A stretch of 50,021 nucleotides of DNA from Magnetococcales bacterium. GTDB lineage: Bacteria; Pseudomonadota; Magnetococcia; Magnetococcales; JADFYX01. The DNA lies in contig JADFZS010000022.1 of the NCBI GenBank assembly GCA_015232405.1, positions 1 through 50,021 of the forward strand, written 5' to 3'. The position numbers and the translations under genes were made by a program. The notes beneath the pieces were generated by a model. It had not been told where the DNA came from. It did no database searches and was given only the letters and a program-made list of their open reading frames with translations. Numbering within the stretch: position 1 is the first letter of the stretch; every line of letters begins with the position of its first letter. Of the stretch, positions 8,956-17,565 are shown piece by piece.

Positions 8956-9939
8956 GTGATTGAGGAACTTGATAACCAAGTAGCCACACTAAAGGAGTTG
9001 GCCCGTCAGAAGGATAAGGTTGATGCCAGGAAAAAGTCCGGCACTAAATCTTCTGAGTCAGAAGTGGGTAAAGCTCCCTCTGAGCGAAAGGTTCCCCACA
9101 CTATGGCAATTACCAGCGGTAAGGGTGGAGTTGGCAAAACCCTTGTAACTGTTAATCTGGCAATTAACTATGCTCGCCTGGGCCTCAAGGTTTTGCTGAT
9201 AGATGCCGACCTGGGGCTGGCAAACATCGATGTGGTTTTAGGGGTAACTCCTAAATTTACCATTGAGGATGTGTTAAGTGGTGAGCTGACCCTTGATGAG
9301 GTAGCAGTTCAGGGTCCTCTTGGCATAACCATTCTACCTGCTGCCTCCGGTGTGGCAGAGTTGAGCAACCTAACTGAAGAGCAAAAACTTGCTTTGATGG
9401 ATCATATCGACCATTGGCATGCAGATTTTGATGTTGTTCTTGTGGATACAGGGGCTGGAATCTCACCAAATGTGCGGTTTTTTGTCTTGGCGGTGGAACG
9501 TATTATGATCGTTGTGACCCCAGACCCGGCAAGTATAACCGATGCCTATGCTCTGATGAAGGTAATGTTCATGAACCACCGGGTGTCCCATTTTGATCTG
9601 GTTGTCAATCAAGTGAGCAGTGAGAAGGAGGCAAAGGATGTCTATCGCACTCTTTCTCAAGTTGCAGATAAATACCTTAACATCGGCATGAATTTTGCTG
9701 GTTCAATTCCAGAGGACCCATTGCTGGTTAAATCAGTTCGTCAACAAAGACCAGTTGCCGATCTTTTTCCTGAAGCTCCAGCATCTCAAGCTTTTATCGC
9801 CCTGTCAAAACGGGTGATGCGGATGTGGCAACAGAAACGTAACGATGATGGAAGGATGATCTTTTTTTGGCGCAGATTACTAAATGAAACGCCAAAAGAT
9901 GATCAACCAAAAGACGACCAAGAGACTACTAAGGAATAG
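8956..9939 (+). CDS. flhG: MinD-like ATPase FlhG (FleN/YlxH)
   Basis: ParA/MinD-family ATPase that restrains flagellar number by acting on FlhF. Deviant Walker A (SGKGGVGKT, around residues 53-62), LLIDADLGLANIDVVLG (Walker A'), and VLVDTGAGISPNVRFF are clear. I chose GTG at 8956 (327 residues) because AGAGGA lies 6 bases upstream and the resulting start (IEELDNQVATLKELA) matches the short Gln/Leu-rich FlhG N-terminus used to activate FlhF. The longer TTG start at 8872 adds a Cys-containing stretch with no RBS. The C-terminus has a highly charged KDDQ tail overlapping no other gene once fliA starts at 9944. Confidence 0.93.
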   Translation: MIEELDNQVATLKELARQKDKVDARKKSGTKSSESEVGKAPSERKVPHTMAITSGKGGVGKTLVTVNLAINYARLGLKVLLIDADLGLANIDVVLGVTPKFTIEDVLSGELTLDEVAVQGPLGITILPAASGVAELSNLTEEQKLALMDHIDHWHADFDVVLVDTGAGISPNVRFFVLAVERIMIVVTPDPASITDAYALMKVMFMNHRVSHFDLVVNQVSSEKEAKDVYRTLSQVADKYLNIGMNFAGSIPEDPLLVKSVRQQRPVADLFPEAPASQAFIALSKRVMRMWQQKRNDDGRMIFFWRRLLNETPKDDQPKDDQETTKE

Positions 9940-9943
9940 TTTT

Positions 9944-10720
9944 ATGATGGCCGCGACTACTGAAGAAGCTGAAAAAATCCAAGAGAGTGTGGATACTTGG
10001 AACGGCATGTCCCGTGATGAGGTTATTATTAAATACTCTCCCATGGTCAAATATGTTGCTGGGCGAATTTCAATGAAACTGCCGGAATCGGTGGAGCTTG
10101 ATGATCTCATTCAGGTGGGTATTCTGGGTCTAATAGATGCTGTTTCAAAGTTTGATCCAAAACGAGGTATAAAATTTCAGACCTATGCTGAATTCCGGGT
10201 AAGAGGGGCAATTCTTGATGAGTTGCGAGCAACAGACTGGGTTCCACGGGCAGTTCGGCAGGTAGCGTCACAAATTCAGAGTATATATCAGGATATTGAA
10301 GGGCAAAAAGGTGCACCTGCCGAAGATGAAGATGTTGCTGAGAGAATGGGGGTCTCTTTAAAAGAGTTCTACCAACAGCTGGACTCTGTCAGGGGAATAT
10401 CCATCATCTCTTTTGATGATCTGCGTCCGGCAATGGAAGAGGGCGAAGAGTGGGATGTCCTGGATGTCATGGCAGATCCCAATGTGGAAGATCCCATCGA
10501 GACACTCGGACTGCAAGAGATGCGTTTGGCTTTGAGTGAAGCCATTGGCGGTCTTCCAGAAAAAGAGCGTCTTGTGGTGACTCTATACTACTTTGAAGGT
10601 TTAACAATGCATGAAATTGGCGAGGTGCTAGGGTTGACTGAGTCGAGAATTTCTCAGTTGCACTCTAAAGCTGCTCTTAGGATGAGAGCTAGAATTCGTC
10701 GTATTCAAGGTAAAATATAA
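9944..10720 (+). CDS. fliA: flagellar RNA polymerase sigma-28 factor FliA
   Basis: A 258-residue sigma factor for late flagellar and chemotaxis genes. Region 2 is seen in SPMVKYVAGRISMKLPESVELDDLIQ and GLIDAVSKFDPKRGIKFQTYAEFRVRGAILDELR, with the sigma-28-type DWVPRAVR following. Region 3 is in the middle, and region 4 is KERLVVTLYYFEGLTMHEIGEVLGLTESRISQLHSKA. The start is ATG 9944 (or the adjacent ATG 9947), with AAGGAA at 9931; an earlier in-frame ATG at 9884 lies inside flhG and is unlikely. A near-perfect sigma-28 promoter occurs at 26138 in this window. Confidence 0.97.
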   Translation: MMAATTEEAEKIQESVDTWNGMSRDEVIIKYSPMVKYVAGRISMKLPESVELDDLIQVGILGLIDAVSKFDPKRGIKFQTYAEFRVRGAILDELRATDWVPRAVRQVASQIQSIYQDIEGQKGAPAEDEDVAERMGVSLKEFYQQLDSVRGISIISFDDLRPAMEEGEEWDVLDVMADPNVEDPIETLGLQEMRLALSEAIGGLPEKERLVVTLYYFEGLTMHEIGEVLGLTESRISQLHSKAALRMRARIRRIQGKI

Positions 10721-10722
10721 CC

Positions 10723-11232
10723 ATGTCTTTCTCTTATTGGAATTTACTTGTTGTCCTCTGTTTTGTTATCTTATACTTGGGTGTAGCTCTGGTTTTTGTT
10801 CAGCTGCGCCGTTTTCGTGATGAGATGCACCAGCTAGCTGCTCTCAATGCTGCTGCCAACAAGGAAAATGATGAATCTCGCAACTGTGCTGAGGTTATTT
10901 TACGGCGATTGACATCTTTTGAGTTGAACATGACTACAACTCTTGAGGCGATACCAATCCAGTTGAAAGCCGATCTGGAGACCATCCAGGGTGAGTTACG
11001 TTTTCTAGCTCAACCCCAAACATCACCTGCAGTTGCTCAACCTCCTGCTGAGAGTCAAAGTAGCATGAGAGGAGGTGGCACCAACACAGATTCCGACTCT
11101 TATCGCGAGGCGAGGCTATTGTTGGCAAATGGTGTCGATGAAGAGCGGGTGGTTAACGAGACCGGATTAACGGTAGAAGAGGTTAGTTTGCTAAAAAGAA
11201 TGACCAACACCAGTGTAAGCGAAGATGAATAG
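10723..11232 (+). CDS. DUF2802-like membrane-anchored protein of the flagellar operon
   Basis: A 169-residue protein starting 2 bases after the fliA stop. One N-terminal membrane helix (WNLLVVLCFVILYLGVALVFV) is followed by a coiled-coil-like stretch and a disordered linker. At the C-terminus there is a small helix-turn-helix-like segment (EARLLLANGVDEERVVNETG, then LTVEEVSLLKRM). This architecture (anchor, coil, short C-terminal motif) is typical of DUF2802-type proteins often found in flagellar or chemotaxis clusters. Function unknown. The operon position suggests a motility role. Confidence 0.65.
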   Translation: MSFSYWNLLVVLCFVILYLGVALVFVQLRRFRDEMHQLAALNAAANKENDESRNCAEVILRRLTSFELNMTTTLEAIPIQLKADLETIQGELRFLAQPQTSPAVAQPPAESQSSMRGGGTNTDSDSYREARLLLANGVDEERVVNETGLTVEEVSLLKRMTNTSVSEDE

Positions 11233-11297
11233 TTAAATAGCCTTAATTAGACCCCGATATTTTATCAATGTTGGGGTTATCAGAGGTCTTAAGATAA

Positions 11298-12377
11298 ATG
11301 GTTATCTCTGGGACCATGTCCCCCCCCAGTGGGACAACATCTGCACAATCATCCGCAAAATCTTCCCCTCCAACAGTGGGACAGGTTATGCAGGGTCGAG
11401 TCTCACAAACCTCCGGCAATAATCAGGGGGTTATCCGTTTTCCCGATGGTAGTAGTTTCAGTTATACAGGAGCCACACTTAAAGCTGGCGAACAGGTGCA
11501 GGTAGAAGTCATGCGTCTGGCTCCTGAGATGGTATTTCGTCTGGCTACCAGCACATCAGGTGCAGCAGGTCGTTTGGCAATGGGCGCTGAACAGGCTCTC
11601 ATGCGTGGCCCCGATATTTTTGCACAGCTATTATCCCAAGCAGGTGGTAAATCCAGTTCCGCCCTGAACATGGGTCTGCAATCTCCACTACTTATTTCTG
11701 GTAAGGGTGATAATATGGCGGCTATTTTACAGCGGGTTCTGCCCAATGTCTCAGCTGCTGGGTTGCTAAAGGGTGATGCGTCAGGTGTTGCTAACCTTTT
11801 GCAAGGGGGAAGATCAGATATCGCTGATGCTATTCGCCTGTTACGTCAAGCAGCTGCTGACCTACGTCCTGCAACAGGAGCTGTGGGTGACGCAGCAGCA
11901 GAGCTAAATGCCACCAGAACATCCCTGCAACGTTTGGGGGATATGATGGCTATGCAGGATATTCTACCTAGAGCTGCCCCTAGTCATGATGGCGAGACCT
12001 TTTTGGGTTATCGTCTTTTCTGGTTGACAGAAGGTGGGCTGGGGGAGGCGGTATGGCGTAGGGAGCAGGCTCGGCAGGGTGGCGGTAGCGACAATGAAGA
12101 GATCACCTCAGTTCTTTTAACACTGAACATGACAAATCTGGGTCCGGTACAGGCACGGATTGCCTATGGTGAAAAAAGTCTGTTAATCTCCATAGGAGCT
12201 GAAGATGAAGATGCGCTATCATCACTGCGTTCTAGCATAGGTGAACTACGTGGTCAGCTGATTCAAGCGGAACTTCCATTGCGAGCTTTAGAGCTTTCTC
12301 GATTATCAGGTGGTGAGATAAAAGAGCATCGTCTGCAATCTTTAGGGGTTGGTGCTGGTTTCTCGGCTGAGGTGTGA
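11298..12377 (+). CDS. FliK-like protein (flagellar hook-length control C-terminal domain)
   Basis: A 359-residue protein. The Ser/Pro/Gln-rich N-terminus is followed by a small beta domain (residues about 25-75) and an Ala-rich middle. The C-terminal region (about 225-345) resembles the Flg_hook fold, with LLTLNMTNLGPVQARIAYGE and a later LRSSIGELRGQLIQAELPLR. In FliK this domain binds FlhB to switch export from hook to filament. Here it is next to a FlhB C-terminal-like gene, 17 bases downstream. It is shorter than typical FliK and may be a paralogue, not the main ruler protein. Start is ATG 11298; ATG 11316 is an alternative. Confidence 0.7.
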   Translation: MVISGTMSPPSGTTSAQSSAKSSPPTVGQVMQGRVSQTSGNNQGVIRFPDGSSFSYTGATLKAGEQVQVEVMRLAPEMVFRLATSTSGAAGRLAMGAEQALMRGPDIFAQLLSQAGGKSSSALNMGLQSPLLISGKGDNMAAILQRVLPNVSAAGLLKGDASGVANLLQGGRSDIADAIRLLRQAAADLRPATGAVGDAAAELNATRTSLQRLGDMMAMQDILPRAAPSHDGETFLGYRLFWLTEGGLGEAVWRREQARQGGGSDNEEITSVLLTLNMTNLGPVQARIAYGEKSLLISIGAEDEDALSSLRSSIGELRGQLIQAELPLRALELSRLSGGEIKEHRLQSLGVGAGFSAEV

Positions 12378-12394
12378 GGATTTGTGAGTAGGTT

Positions 12395-12676
12395 ATGAGT
12401 GATAAGGACGCAGCGGAGATTCGCCGGGAGGCAGTTGCCTTACGCTATCGCAAAGGCAGCGATCACGCCCCCCGTGTTACTGCAACAGGCAAAGGCCGAA
12501 TAGCAGAAACCATAATGAAAAAGGCCGAAGAGGCCGGGGTCACTCTCATGGAAGACCCCGACCTGGTATCATTGCTTGGTAAAGTCCCCGTAGGAGAGAC
12601 AGTACCAGCTCCCTTATATAAAGCCGTGGCAGAGGTTCTAGCCTATGTTTACCGCATCAACAAACGGGTGACATAA
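12395..12676 (+). CDS. FlhB C-terminal-domain-like protein (FlhX/FhlB type)
   Basis: A 93-residue soluble protein resembling only the cytoplasmic C-terminal domain of FlhB: AVALRYRKGSDHAPRVTATG, then GKGRIAETIMKKAEEAGVTL, DPDLVSLLGKVPVGETVP and LYKAVAEVLAYVYRIN. FlhB's self-cleavage motif NPTH is replaced here (the equivalent place reads just ahead of AVALRY), so the protein resembles the piece of FlhB left after cleavage. Known short homologues can substitute for that piece in substrate switching. Coupled to the FliK-like gene, which is its expected partner. Confidence 0.88.
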   Translation: MSDKDAAEIRREAVALRYRKGSDHAPRVTATGKGRIAETIMKKAEEAGVTLMEDPDLVSLLGKVPVGETVPAPLYKAVAEVLAYVYRINKRVT

Positions 12677-12681
12677 ACCAC

Positions 12682-12705
12682 TTTGATCTACCTTAGCAGA
12701 TCAAA
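12682..12705 (+). terminator. hairpin at the end of the flagellar operon
   Basis: Perfect 8-bp arms TTTGATCT (12682-12689) and AGATCAAA (12698-12705) around an 8-base loop, 6 bases after the last flagellar gene. No clear T-run follows on the plus strand, so termination may be weak or Rho-assisted. Confidence 0.4.
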
Positions 12706-12748
12706 AAGCTGTGGTTAGCTCTTTATTTGGATTATTCCACCGATCAAA

Positions 12749-13198
12749 CTATGAAGCAAATCTCAGTTTTGCCTTTTGGGCTGCTTGGGCCTCTGCCTCA
12801 CTGTAAGAACTCCCTGACCATAACAGGTCGTAAGCAACCTCTTCGTTACCATTTTCGCACAACTCCAGAACATCCAAAAATAGCGGCTGAAAGGTTTCTG
12901 AGCGATGTGATTGTTCATGGTCCTCAAATGAACGCCAAAACGTCATGACCAATGCTTCTTTTCCTTTCAGGTTGCTCTGCACCACTTTTCCTGTAGTTGA
13001 CCCTTCGTTGGAAATATCGCCACTGTTAATACAGACAAAACCCCCTAGAAAACCGGAATTGGAATGGTAGGTTTTAACATTTTCACACAACACGGCAACA
13101 CGCTCTTCTAAGTCATCTAAACTATACTGTTGTTTCAGAATCAATCTATTAACAGTTATAACACCATCTGGTGGCATTCCATTTATCAATGCAGACAT
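12749..13198 (-). CDS. ABM-like (antibiotic biosynthesis monooxygenase fold) protein
   Basis: A 149-residue protein, convergent with the flagellar operon. The central and C-terminal parts look like the dimeric alpha+beta barrel of the ABM superfamily: an early strand VITVNRLILK, helix LDDLEERVAVLCENVKTY, then GFLGGFVCINSG, ALVMTFWRSFEDHEQSHRS and a helical end. The Phe/Trp-rich FWRSFEDHEQSHRS segment is the most family-like. Members include heme-degrading and quinone-forming monooxygenases as well as proteins without known activity. No catalytic residues can be named. RBS GGAG lies about 8 bases ahead of the ATG. Confidence 0.5.
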   Translation of the reverse strand: MSALINGMPPDGVITVNRLILKQQYSLDDLEERVAVLCENVKTYHSNSGFLGGFVCINSGDISNEGSTTGKVVQSNLKGKEALVMTFWRSFEDHEQSHRSETFQPLFLDVLELCENGNEEVAYDLLWSGSSYSEAEAQAAQKAKLRFAS

Positions 13199-13553
13199 AT
13201 CATTTCTCCAAAAAAAACATTATTTAAAATATAGGACACATATAGTACTAGATCAGTTCCTGAAACCTGTTTTTAAAAATGCTTTTAACATATTTTTATG
13301 TATAAAATGTTAGCGTATATTATCTTAAAATTATGAGGTTTGATGGGCTTGTTGCTGGGTTTGATCGATAAATTTGTCTCAGGTAGCTGATAAATCTTTG
13401 TGAGTTTTTTTTATGGCTTTGATAATCTGCTTTGCATAATCATAAACTGCATAATAAAAAACCCCTTTTTTCACCAATACATTGCCCAATAGGGTATACT
13501 CATGGCAAAATTGCCGTTGGTTTTGTGGCCCCCTTTTTTTTGCGAGAAGTAAC
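13199..13553. other. intergenic region between divergent genes
   Basis: 355 AT-rich bases between the ABM-like gene (minus) and lptM (plus). A TATACT at 13495-13500 could be a -10 element for lptM, but there is no good -35 at standard spacing. Short open frames here have no RBS and ordinary shadow composition. I see no RNA gene. Confidence 0.4.
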
Positions 13554-13688
13554 ATGGGATATCGTGCTGTTTTTTTATTGCTTTTCTCTCTGTTTACCCT
13601 GTTTAGTTCAGGTTGCGGTCATAAGGGGGATCTGGTTGTCACCGACTCTCAGATTCAACCTGTAGAGCCGCCAGCAGATAATTCTTGA
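13554..13688 (+). CDS. lptM: LptM-like small lipoprotein
   Basis: A 44-residue lipoprotein: MGYRAVFLLLFSLFTLFSSGC is a signal peptide with a lipobox ending in Cys at about 21, followed by GHKGDL, the short conserved LptM/YifL motif (Cys-Gly-x-Lys-Gly-x-Leu). In E. coli LptM assists maturation of the LPS-exporting LptD-LptE barrel and its gene lies upstream of dapF. Here it is upstream of lysA-dapF, a common arrangement. The ATG at 13554 was chosen over longer in-frame starts because only this gives a signal peptide at the N-terminus. Confidence 0.85.
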   Translation: MGYRAVFLLLFSLFTLFSSGCGHKGDLVVTDSQIQPVEPPADNS

Positions 13689-13712
13689 ATTTTTGTATAG
13701 TTAAGAGTTTTT

Positions 13713-14969
13713 ATGGATTTTTTTCGTTACGTCAATAACCAGTTGCACTGTGAAGATGTTCCTTTGAGTAAAATTGCTCAAGAGGTTGGAACTCCTTTTT
13801 ACTGTTATTCCGAACAGACCCTTAAACGCCATATTCGGGTGTTTCAGGAGGCGTTTGCCCCTATTTCTCACCTTATCTGCTATTCAGTCAAAGCCAATAG
13901 TAACCTTGCTGTTTTGGATAGCTTGGTTAAAGAGGGAGCAGGATTTGATATTGTTTCAATAGGCGAGCTGGAACGAGCAAAACGGGTGGGGTGTCCCGGG
14001 AAAAAAATTGTTTTTTCCGGTGTTGGCAAAAGACGTGATGAAATTCAAGCTGCATTGGACTATGACATATTGATGTTCAATGTAGAGAGCAAAAGTGAGC
14101 TTTTACGCCTGAATAATATTGCAGGTGAAATGGGTACAAAGGCTCCAATTGCTCTCAGAGTCAACCCTGATGTTGATCCTAAAACCCACCCCTATATCTC
14201 CACAGGGATGCGTACCAATAAATTTGGTATCCCTTACGATAAAGCTTTGGGTTTATACCTTGAGGCGAACTCACTAGATAATATCGAAGTCTTGGGGCTG
14301 GATTGTCACATCGGCTCCCAATTGACATCTTTAGCTCCATTTGTTGATGCTCTTTTACGGGTCTTAAGTCTGGAAAAAGATCTTTATGAAGCTGGTATAA
14401 AATTACAATATATCGATTTGGGTGGCGGTTTGGGAATTCCCTATGAGGAGGAGCAGGTTCCCCCCCATCCAGAGCATTATGCCGGGGTATTGCTAGCTGA
14501 ACTGAACAACCGCAATGTCACCCTGATTCTAGAACCAGGCCGGGCTATCTCAGGTAATGCCGGAATATTGGTTACTGAGGTTGAATATATAAAACAGGGT
14601 GAGACAAAACGGTTTATCATTACCGATGCCGGGATGAACGATCTTCTACGTCCAGCCCTGTATGAGGCATATCATTCTGTTCAACCAGTGGAACGCCGTT
14701 TTGGACGCGAAGAGTCTGTCTGTGATGTGGTGGGGCCAATCTGTGAATCTGGTGATTACTCTGCACGTGAGCGACTACTCCCAGAGTTTCAAGAGGGTGA
14801 GCTACTTGCAGTTCGCTCTGCTGGTGCTTACGGTTTTGTTATGAGCAGCAACTACAACAGCAGACCAAGGGTTGCTGAGGTAATGGTACGTGGAGATAAA
14901 TTTGCAGTTGTCCGTCGCCGTGAGACTATTGAACAACTAATGGAAAATGAGAGCCTGTTTGCGTTATGA
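13713..14969 (+). CDS. lysA: diaminopimelate decarboxylase
   Basis: A 418-residue PLP enzyme of fold type III that decarboxylates meso-diaminopimelate to lysine, the last step of lysine synthesis. The PLP lysine lies in CYSVKANSN near residue 54. Also visible are LRVNPDVDPKTHPYISTG, LDCHIGSQ, YIDLGGGLGIPY, LEPGRAI and the C-terminal GPICESGD and SAGAYGFVMSSNYNSRPR. Full family length. Overlaps dapF by four bases (ATGA), so the two are translationally coupled, placing the enzyme that makes meso-DAP and the one that uses it in one unit. Confidence 0.97.
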   Translation: MDFFRYVNNQLHCEDVPLSKIAQEVGTPFYCYSEQTLKRHIRVFQEAFAPISHLICYSVKANSNLAVLDSLVKEGAGFDIVSIGELERAKRVGCPGKKIVFSGVGKRRDEIQAALDYDILMFNVESKSELLRLNNIAGEMGTKAPIALRVNPDVDPKTHPYISTGMRTNKFGIPYDKALGLYLEANSLDNIEVLGLDCHIGSQLTSLAPFVDALLRVLSLEKDLYEAGIKLQYIDLGGGLGIPYEEEQVPPHPEHYAGVLLAELNNRNVTLILEPGRAISGNAGILVTEVEYIKQGETKRFIITDAGMNDLLRPALYEAYHSVQPVERRFGREESVCDVVGPICESGDYSARERLLPEFQEGELLAVRSAGAYGFVMSSNYNSRPRVAEVMVRGDKFAVVRRRETIEQLMENESLFAL

Positions 14970-15769
14970 CCCTACCATTTATAAAAATGCACGGTCTTGG
15001 CAACGATTTTGTTGTTTTTGATCACACCAAAAATCCCCACGAAATCACAGCGGAGCTGGCAGCCAGACTGGCAGACCGCCGTTTTGGGGTGGGGTGTGAT
15101 CAGGTCATTCAGCTTTTGGCTCCTACACAAAATAGAGCTGCGGTCCATGCCGAGATGCGAATTTACAACGGTGATGGCTCCCAGGCGGAAATGTGTGGAA
15201 ATGCCGCCCGTTGTGTTGCTAAATATCTTAGACAAACCTTAAATTTACCAACAGAAACTTTAACTATCCAAACCTTGGCTGGTCTTATTAAAATTCAACC
15301 CAAAGGGGGAGGGTTGGAGGCAGTAGACATGGGTAAGCCAATCTACGGCAAAGCAGGGGAGCCAATCAAAACCAAGACAGGCACAGAATATAAATTTACC
15401 CAGGTCTCCATGGGCAATCCCCACTGTGTAATTTTTCTTCCCACACTTGATGGGTTTCCCCTGGCCCAAGAGGGGTCGCTGTTAGAGAGTCATAAAAGAT
15501 TTCCCCACCGGACTAATGTTGAATTTGTACAGGTGATCGACCCCAAAAAGATACATATGCGAGTTTGGGAACGTGGAGCAGGAATAACTCTTGCTTGTGG
15601 AACTGGTGCTTGTGCTGCTGCTGTTGCAGCCGTGTTGAACGGTCATACCCAAAGAGAGGTAGTTGTCAAGCTGGATGGGGGAGACTTGGATATTTTATGG
15701 CGCAGTGATGATCATGTGATCATGACCGGGCCAGCTACGATTAGTTTTCATGGTGAAATAAATTTTTGA
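14966..15769 (+). CDS. dapF: diaminopimelate epimerase
   Basis: A 267-residue, cofactor-independent epimerase converting LL- to meso-diaminopimelate for lysine and peptidoglycan. Both active-site cysteines are visible: MCGNAARC in the N-terminal half and LACGTGACAAAVA near the C-terminus. The start FIKMHGLGNDFVV and VSMGNPHCVIF are also diagnostic. Starts inside the lysA stop (ATGA overlap). Confidence 0.97.
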   Translation: MTLPFIKMHGLGNDFVVFDHTKNPHEITAELAARLADRRFGVGCDQVIQLLAPTQNRAAVHAEMRIYNGDGSQAEMCGNAARCVAKYLRQTLNLPTETLTIQTLAGLIKIQPKGGGLEAVDMGKPIYGKAGEPIKTKTGTEYKFTQVSMGNPHCVIFLPTLDGFPLAQEGSLLESHKRFPHRTNVEFVQVIDPKKIHMRVWERGAGITLACGTGACAAAVAAVLNGHTQREVVVKLDGGDLDILWRSDDHVIMTGPATISFHGEINF

Positions 15770-15782
15770 CGGAAATAATGCA

Positions 15783-16889
15783 ATGCACTTTATTGATCTA
15801 CAAATTCAGTATCAAAAATATAAAAAAGATGTTGATGCTGCAATCCAGAAGGTGTTGGATTCATCCAAATATATAAGTGGCCCAGAAGTTCATGAATTAG
15901 AACAAACACTTGCAGATTATGTGGGAACTGTCCATGGGGTTGGTTTCTCTTCCGGTACTGAGAGCTTGAAAGCAACTTTGATGGCATGGGAAATAGGCCC
16001 TGGAGATGAGGTAATAACAACTCCATTTACCTTTATTGCATCTGGTGAGGTGATCGCTGTTATAGGAGCAAAACCTGTTTTTGTCGATGTCGATCCCAAC
16101 ACCCTGAATATCGACCCAACAAAAATTGAAGCAGCCATAACCCCAAATACAAAGGCGATTGTTCCTGTTAGTCTCTATGGGCAATGTGCCAACTTAAGTG
16201 CAATCAATGCCATTGCCCAGCGTCATAAAATCCCGGTTTTAGAAGATGGTTGCCAATCTTTTGGTGCAGTCCACAATGAAGAACGTTCCTGCGGTATCAG
16301 CAGTGCTGGAGCTACCTCTTTTTTCCCAGCTAAACCGCTTGGCTGTTATGGCGATGGGGGCATGACATTCACCAACGATGAAAATTTAGCCAACAGATTA
16401 CGAATTATAAGAGAACATGGTCAGGCTGCCCGTTATCGTCACGCCATGCTAGGTGGAAATGGTCGTCTGGATACCATCCAGGCAGCAGTTTTACTGGCTA
16501 AATTTCCTTTTTTTGAGGAGGAGATAGAAAACCGCCAAAAGGTGGCAAACTACTATCTATCCAATCTACCAAAAGAGGCACGACCGCCAACCATCCGCCC
16601 TGATAACAAGAGTGTCTTCTCCCAGTTTACCATCAGAATAAAAGAACGGGATAAAATACAAAGACTATTATCAGAAAAGAAAATACCCACAGCCATCCAC
16701 TATCCTGTACCACTGCATAGACAACCTGTCTTTGCCTATCTGGCCCATAAAGCAGATGATTTTCCCGTTGCCCAAAAAGCAGCATCAGAGGTTTTATCAC
16801 TACCCATGCATCCCTTTATGACCATCTCTCAACAGGATCAAGTCTTGGATGCTCTAAGAAAATCTCTACAAGAGATCGGCGGTGAATGA
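15783..16889 (+). CDS. DegT/DnrJ/EryC1/StrS-family sugar aminotransferase
   Basis: A 368-residue PLP-dependent aminotransferase that typically aminates nucleotide-linked keto-sugars for surface glycans. FIDLQIQYQKYKKDVD at the N-terminus, SGTESLKATLMAWEIGPGDEVITTPFTF, LEDGCQSFGA and FFPAKPLGCYGDGG (Schiff-base Lys) are clear. The closing HYPVPLHRQPVF matches the WbpE/WlbC-type branch that makes 3-amino-uronate derivatives, but the true substrate is unknown. No other sugar genes are adjacent. It lies 13 bases after dapF and may be co-transcribed. Confidence 0.9.
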   Translation: MHFIDLQIQYQKYKKDVDAAIQKVLDSSKYISGPEVHELEQTLADYVGTVHGVGFSSGTESLKATLMAWEIGPGDEVITTPFTFIASGEVIAVIGAKPVFVDVDPNTLNIDPTKIEAAITPNTKAIVPVSLYGQCANLSAINAIAQRHKIPVLEDGCQSFGAVHNEERSCGISSAGATSFFPAKPLGCYGDGGMTFTNDENLANRLRIIREHGQAARYRHAMLGGNGRLDTIQAAVLLAKFPFFEEEIENRQKVANYYLSNLPKEARPPTIRPDNKSVFSQFTIRIKERDKIQRLLSEKKIPTAIHYPVPLHRQPVFAYLAHKADDFPVAQKAASEVLSLPMHPFMTISQQDQVLDALRKSLQEIGGE

Positions 16890-17094
16890 CGCTGAAAAAA
16901 TAGCCAAACTAGAGGCACTATGTGCTGCCTATCGCCGTACCCTATTCAAAGTACCCCACAGCCGTGGGGACCACAGTGACCTATGCCGCATAAACAACGG
17001 CGGCGAAACCCCCGCAACCCCCGACCAGTGCTCTTGTCATGTAGGATTGGTGAACAAAATGTTAAAGGTGGAGGCCGATAATAGTAATACCTGA
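16882..17094 (+). CDS. hypothetical 70-residue Cys/His-containing protein
   Basis: Starts with GTG at 16882, overlapping the end of the aminotransferase gene by 8 bases. The N-terminus is a short amphipathic helix (NDAEKIAKLEALCAAYRRTL). The rest contains several Cys and His (HSRGDHSDLC and QCSCHVG) that could bind metal. No family recognised. The overlap with the previous gene argues for a real, co-translated gene, but the composition alone is not decisive. Confidence 0.5.
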   Translation: MNDAEKIAKLEALCAAYRRTLFKVPHSRGDHSDLCRINNGGETPATPDQCSCHVGLVNKMLKVEADNSNT

Positions 17095-17244
17095 TTGGTT
17101 CTTCGCTTTAATTGGTAAAGACTACTTTGTCACTGGAAACTATTTTTAAATATTTTATTGGTGTTTTTGAATATATCAAGTACAAAGGGTTAGTAAGATA
17201 TTGAAATACAGACATATTCCAGTGTGGTATTATTTTGCCCTAAC

Positions 17245-17253
17245 TGCTATAAT
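17245..17253 (+). promoter_or_regulatory. extended -10 promoter of the VapBC-like pair
   Basis: TGCTATAAT at 17245-17253 is a perfect extended -10 element (TGnTATAAT). There is no good -35, as is usual for extended -10 promoters. It lies 42 bases before the antitoxin ATG. Confidence 0.5.
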
Positions 17254-17295
17254 GTCCCTTAATTATCTATTAACTTAGCTACCGGATAAAGATCA

Positions 17296-17565
17296 ATGGC
17301 CACAGTTGCTTTTAGAGTGCAAAGTAAGGATTTGCCAAAAAGTTGGGCAGAAAAGGTCGGAGCCAACCCTGATACTGAGGTAGAGGTCACCCTATGCACT
17401 GATAATCAGCAAGGTTTGGATTTAAATAAAGAAATTCAAGCTAAAGGGTTAAACCTCAAAAACAACCCTGCAATTGGTATGTGGGCAGGTCGCAAAGATA
17501 TGCAAGATACATCTGAATACCTTAGAAATTTAAGACAGCCACGCAAATTTACAAATCTTGATTGA
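17296..17565 (+). CDS. antitoxin of a PIN-domain toxin-antitoxin pair
   Basis: An 89-residue protein. The C-terminal half (NPAIGMWAGRKDMQDTSEYLRNLRQPRKF, given as NPAIGMWAGRKDMQD plus SEYLRNLRQPRKF) is the toxin-wrapping tail often seen in VapB-type antitoxins, with the GMWxxRxDMxD pattern. The N-terminal part is short and does not show an obvious ribbon-helix-helix motif. It overlaps the downstream PIN toxin by 8 bases, the standard coupled arrangement. Confidence 0.75.
   Translation: MATVAFRVQSKDLPKSWAEKVGANPDTEVEVTLCTDNQQGLDLNKEIQAKGLNLKNNPAIGMWAGRKDMQDTSEYLRNLRQPRKFTNLD

Noticed and set aside
11250-11280. Terminator between the DUF2802-like and FliK-like genes
   Set aside because: ACCCC/GGGGT arms are only 5 bp with a large internal loop and no T-run.
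17228-17243. Second sigma-54-like site upstream of the toxin-antitoxin pair
   Set aside because: GG and GC are 9, not 10, bases apart; the adjacent extended -10 element is a better explanation.
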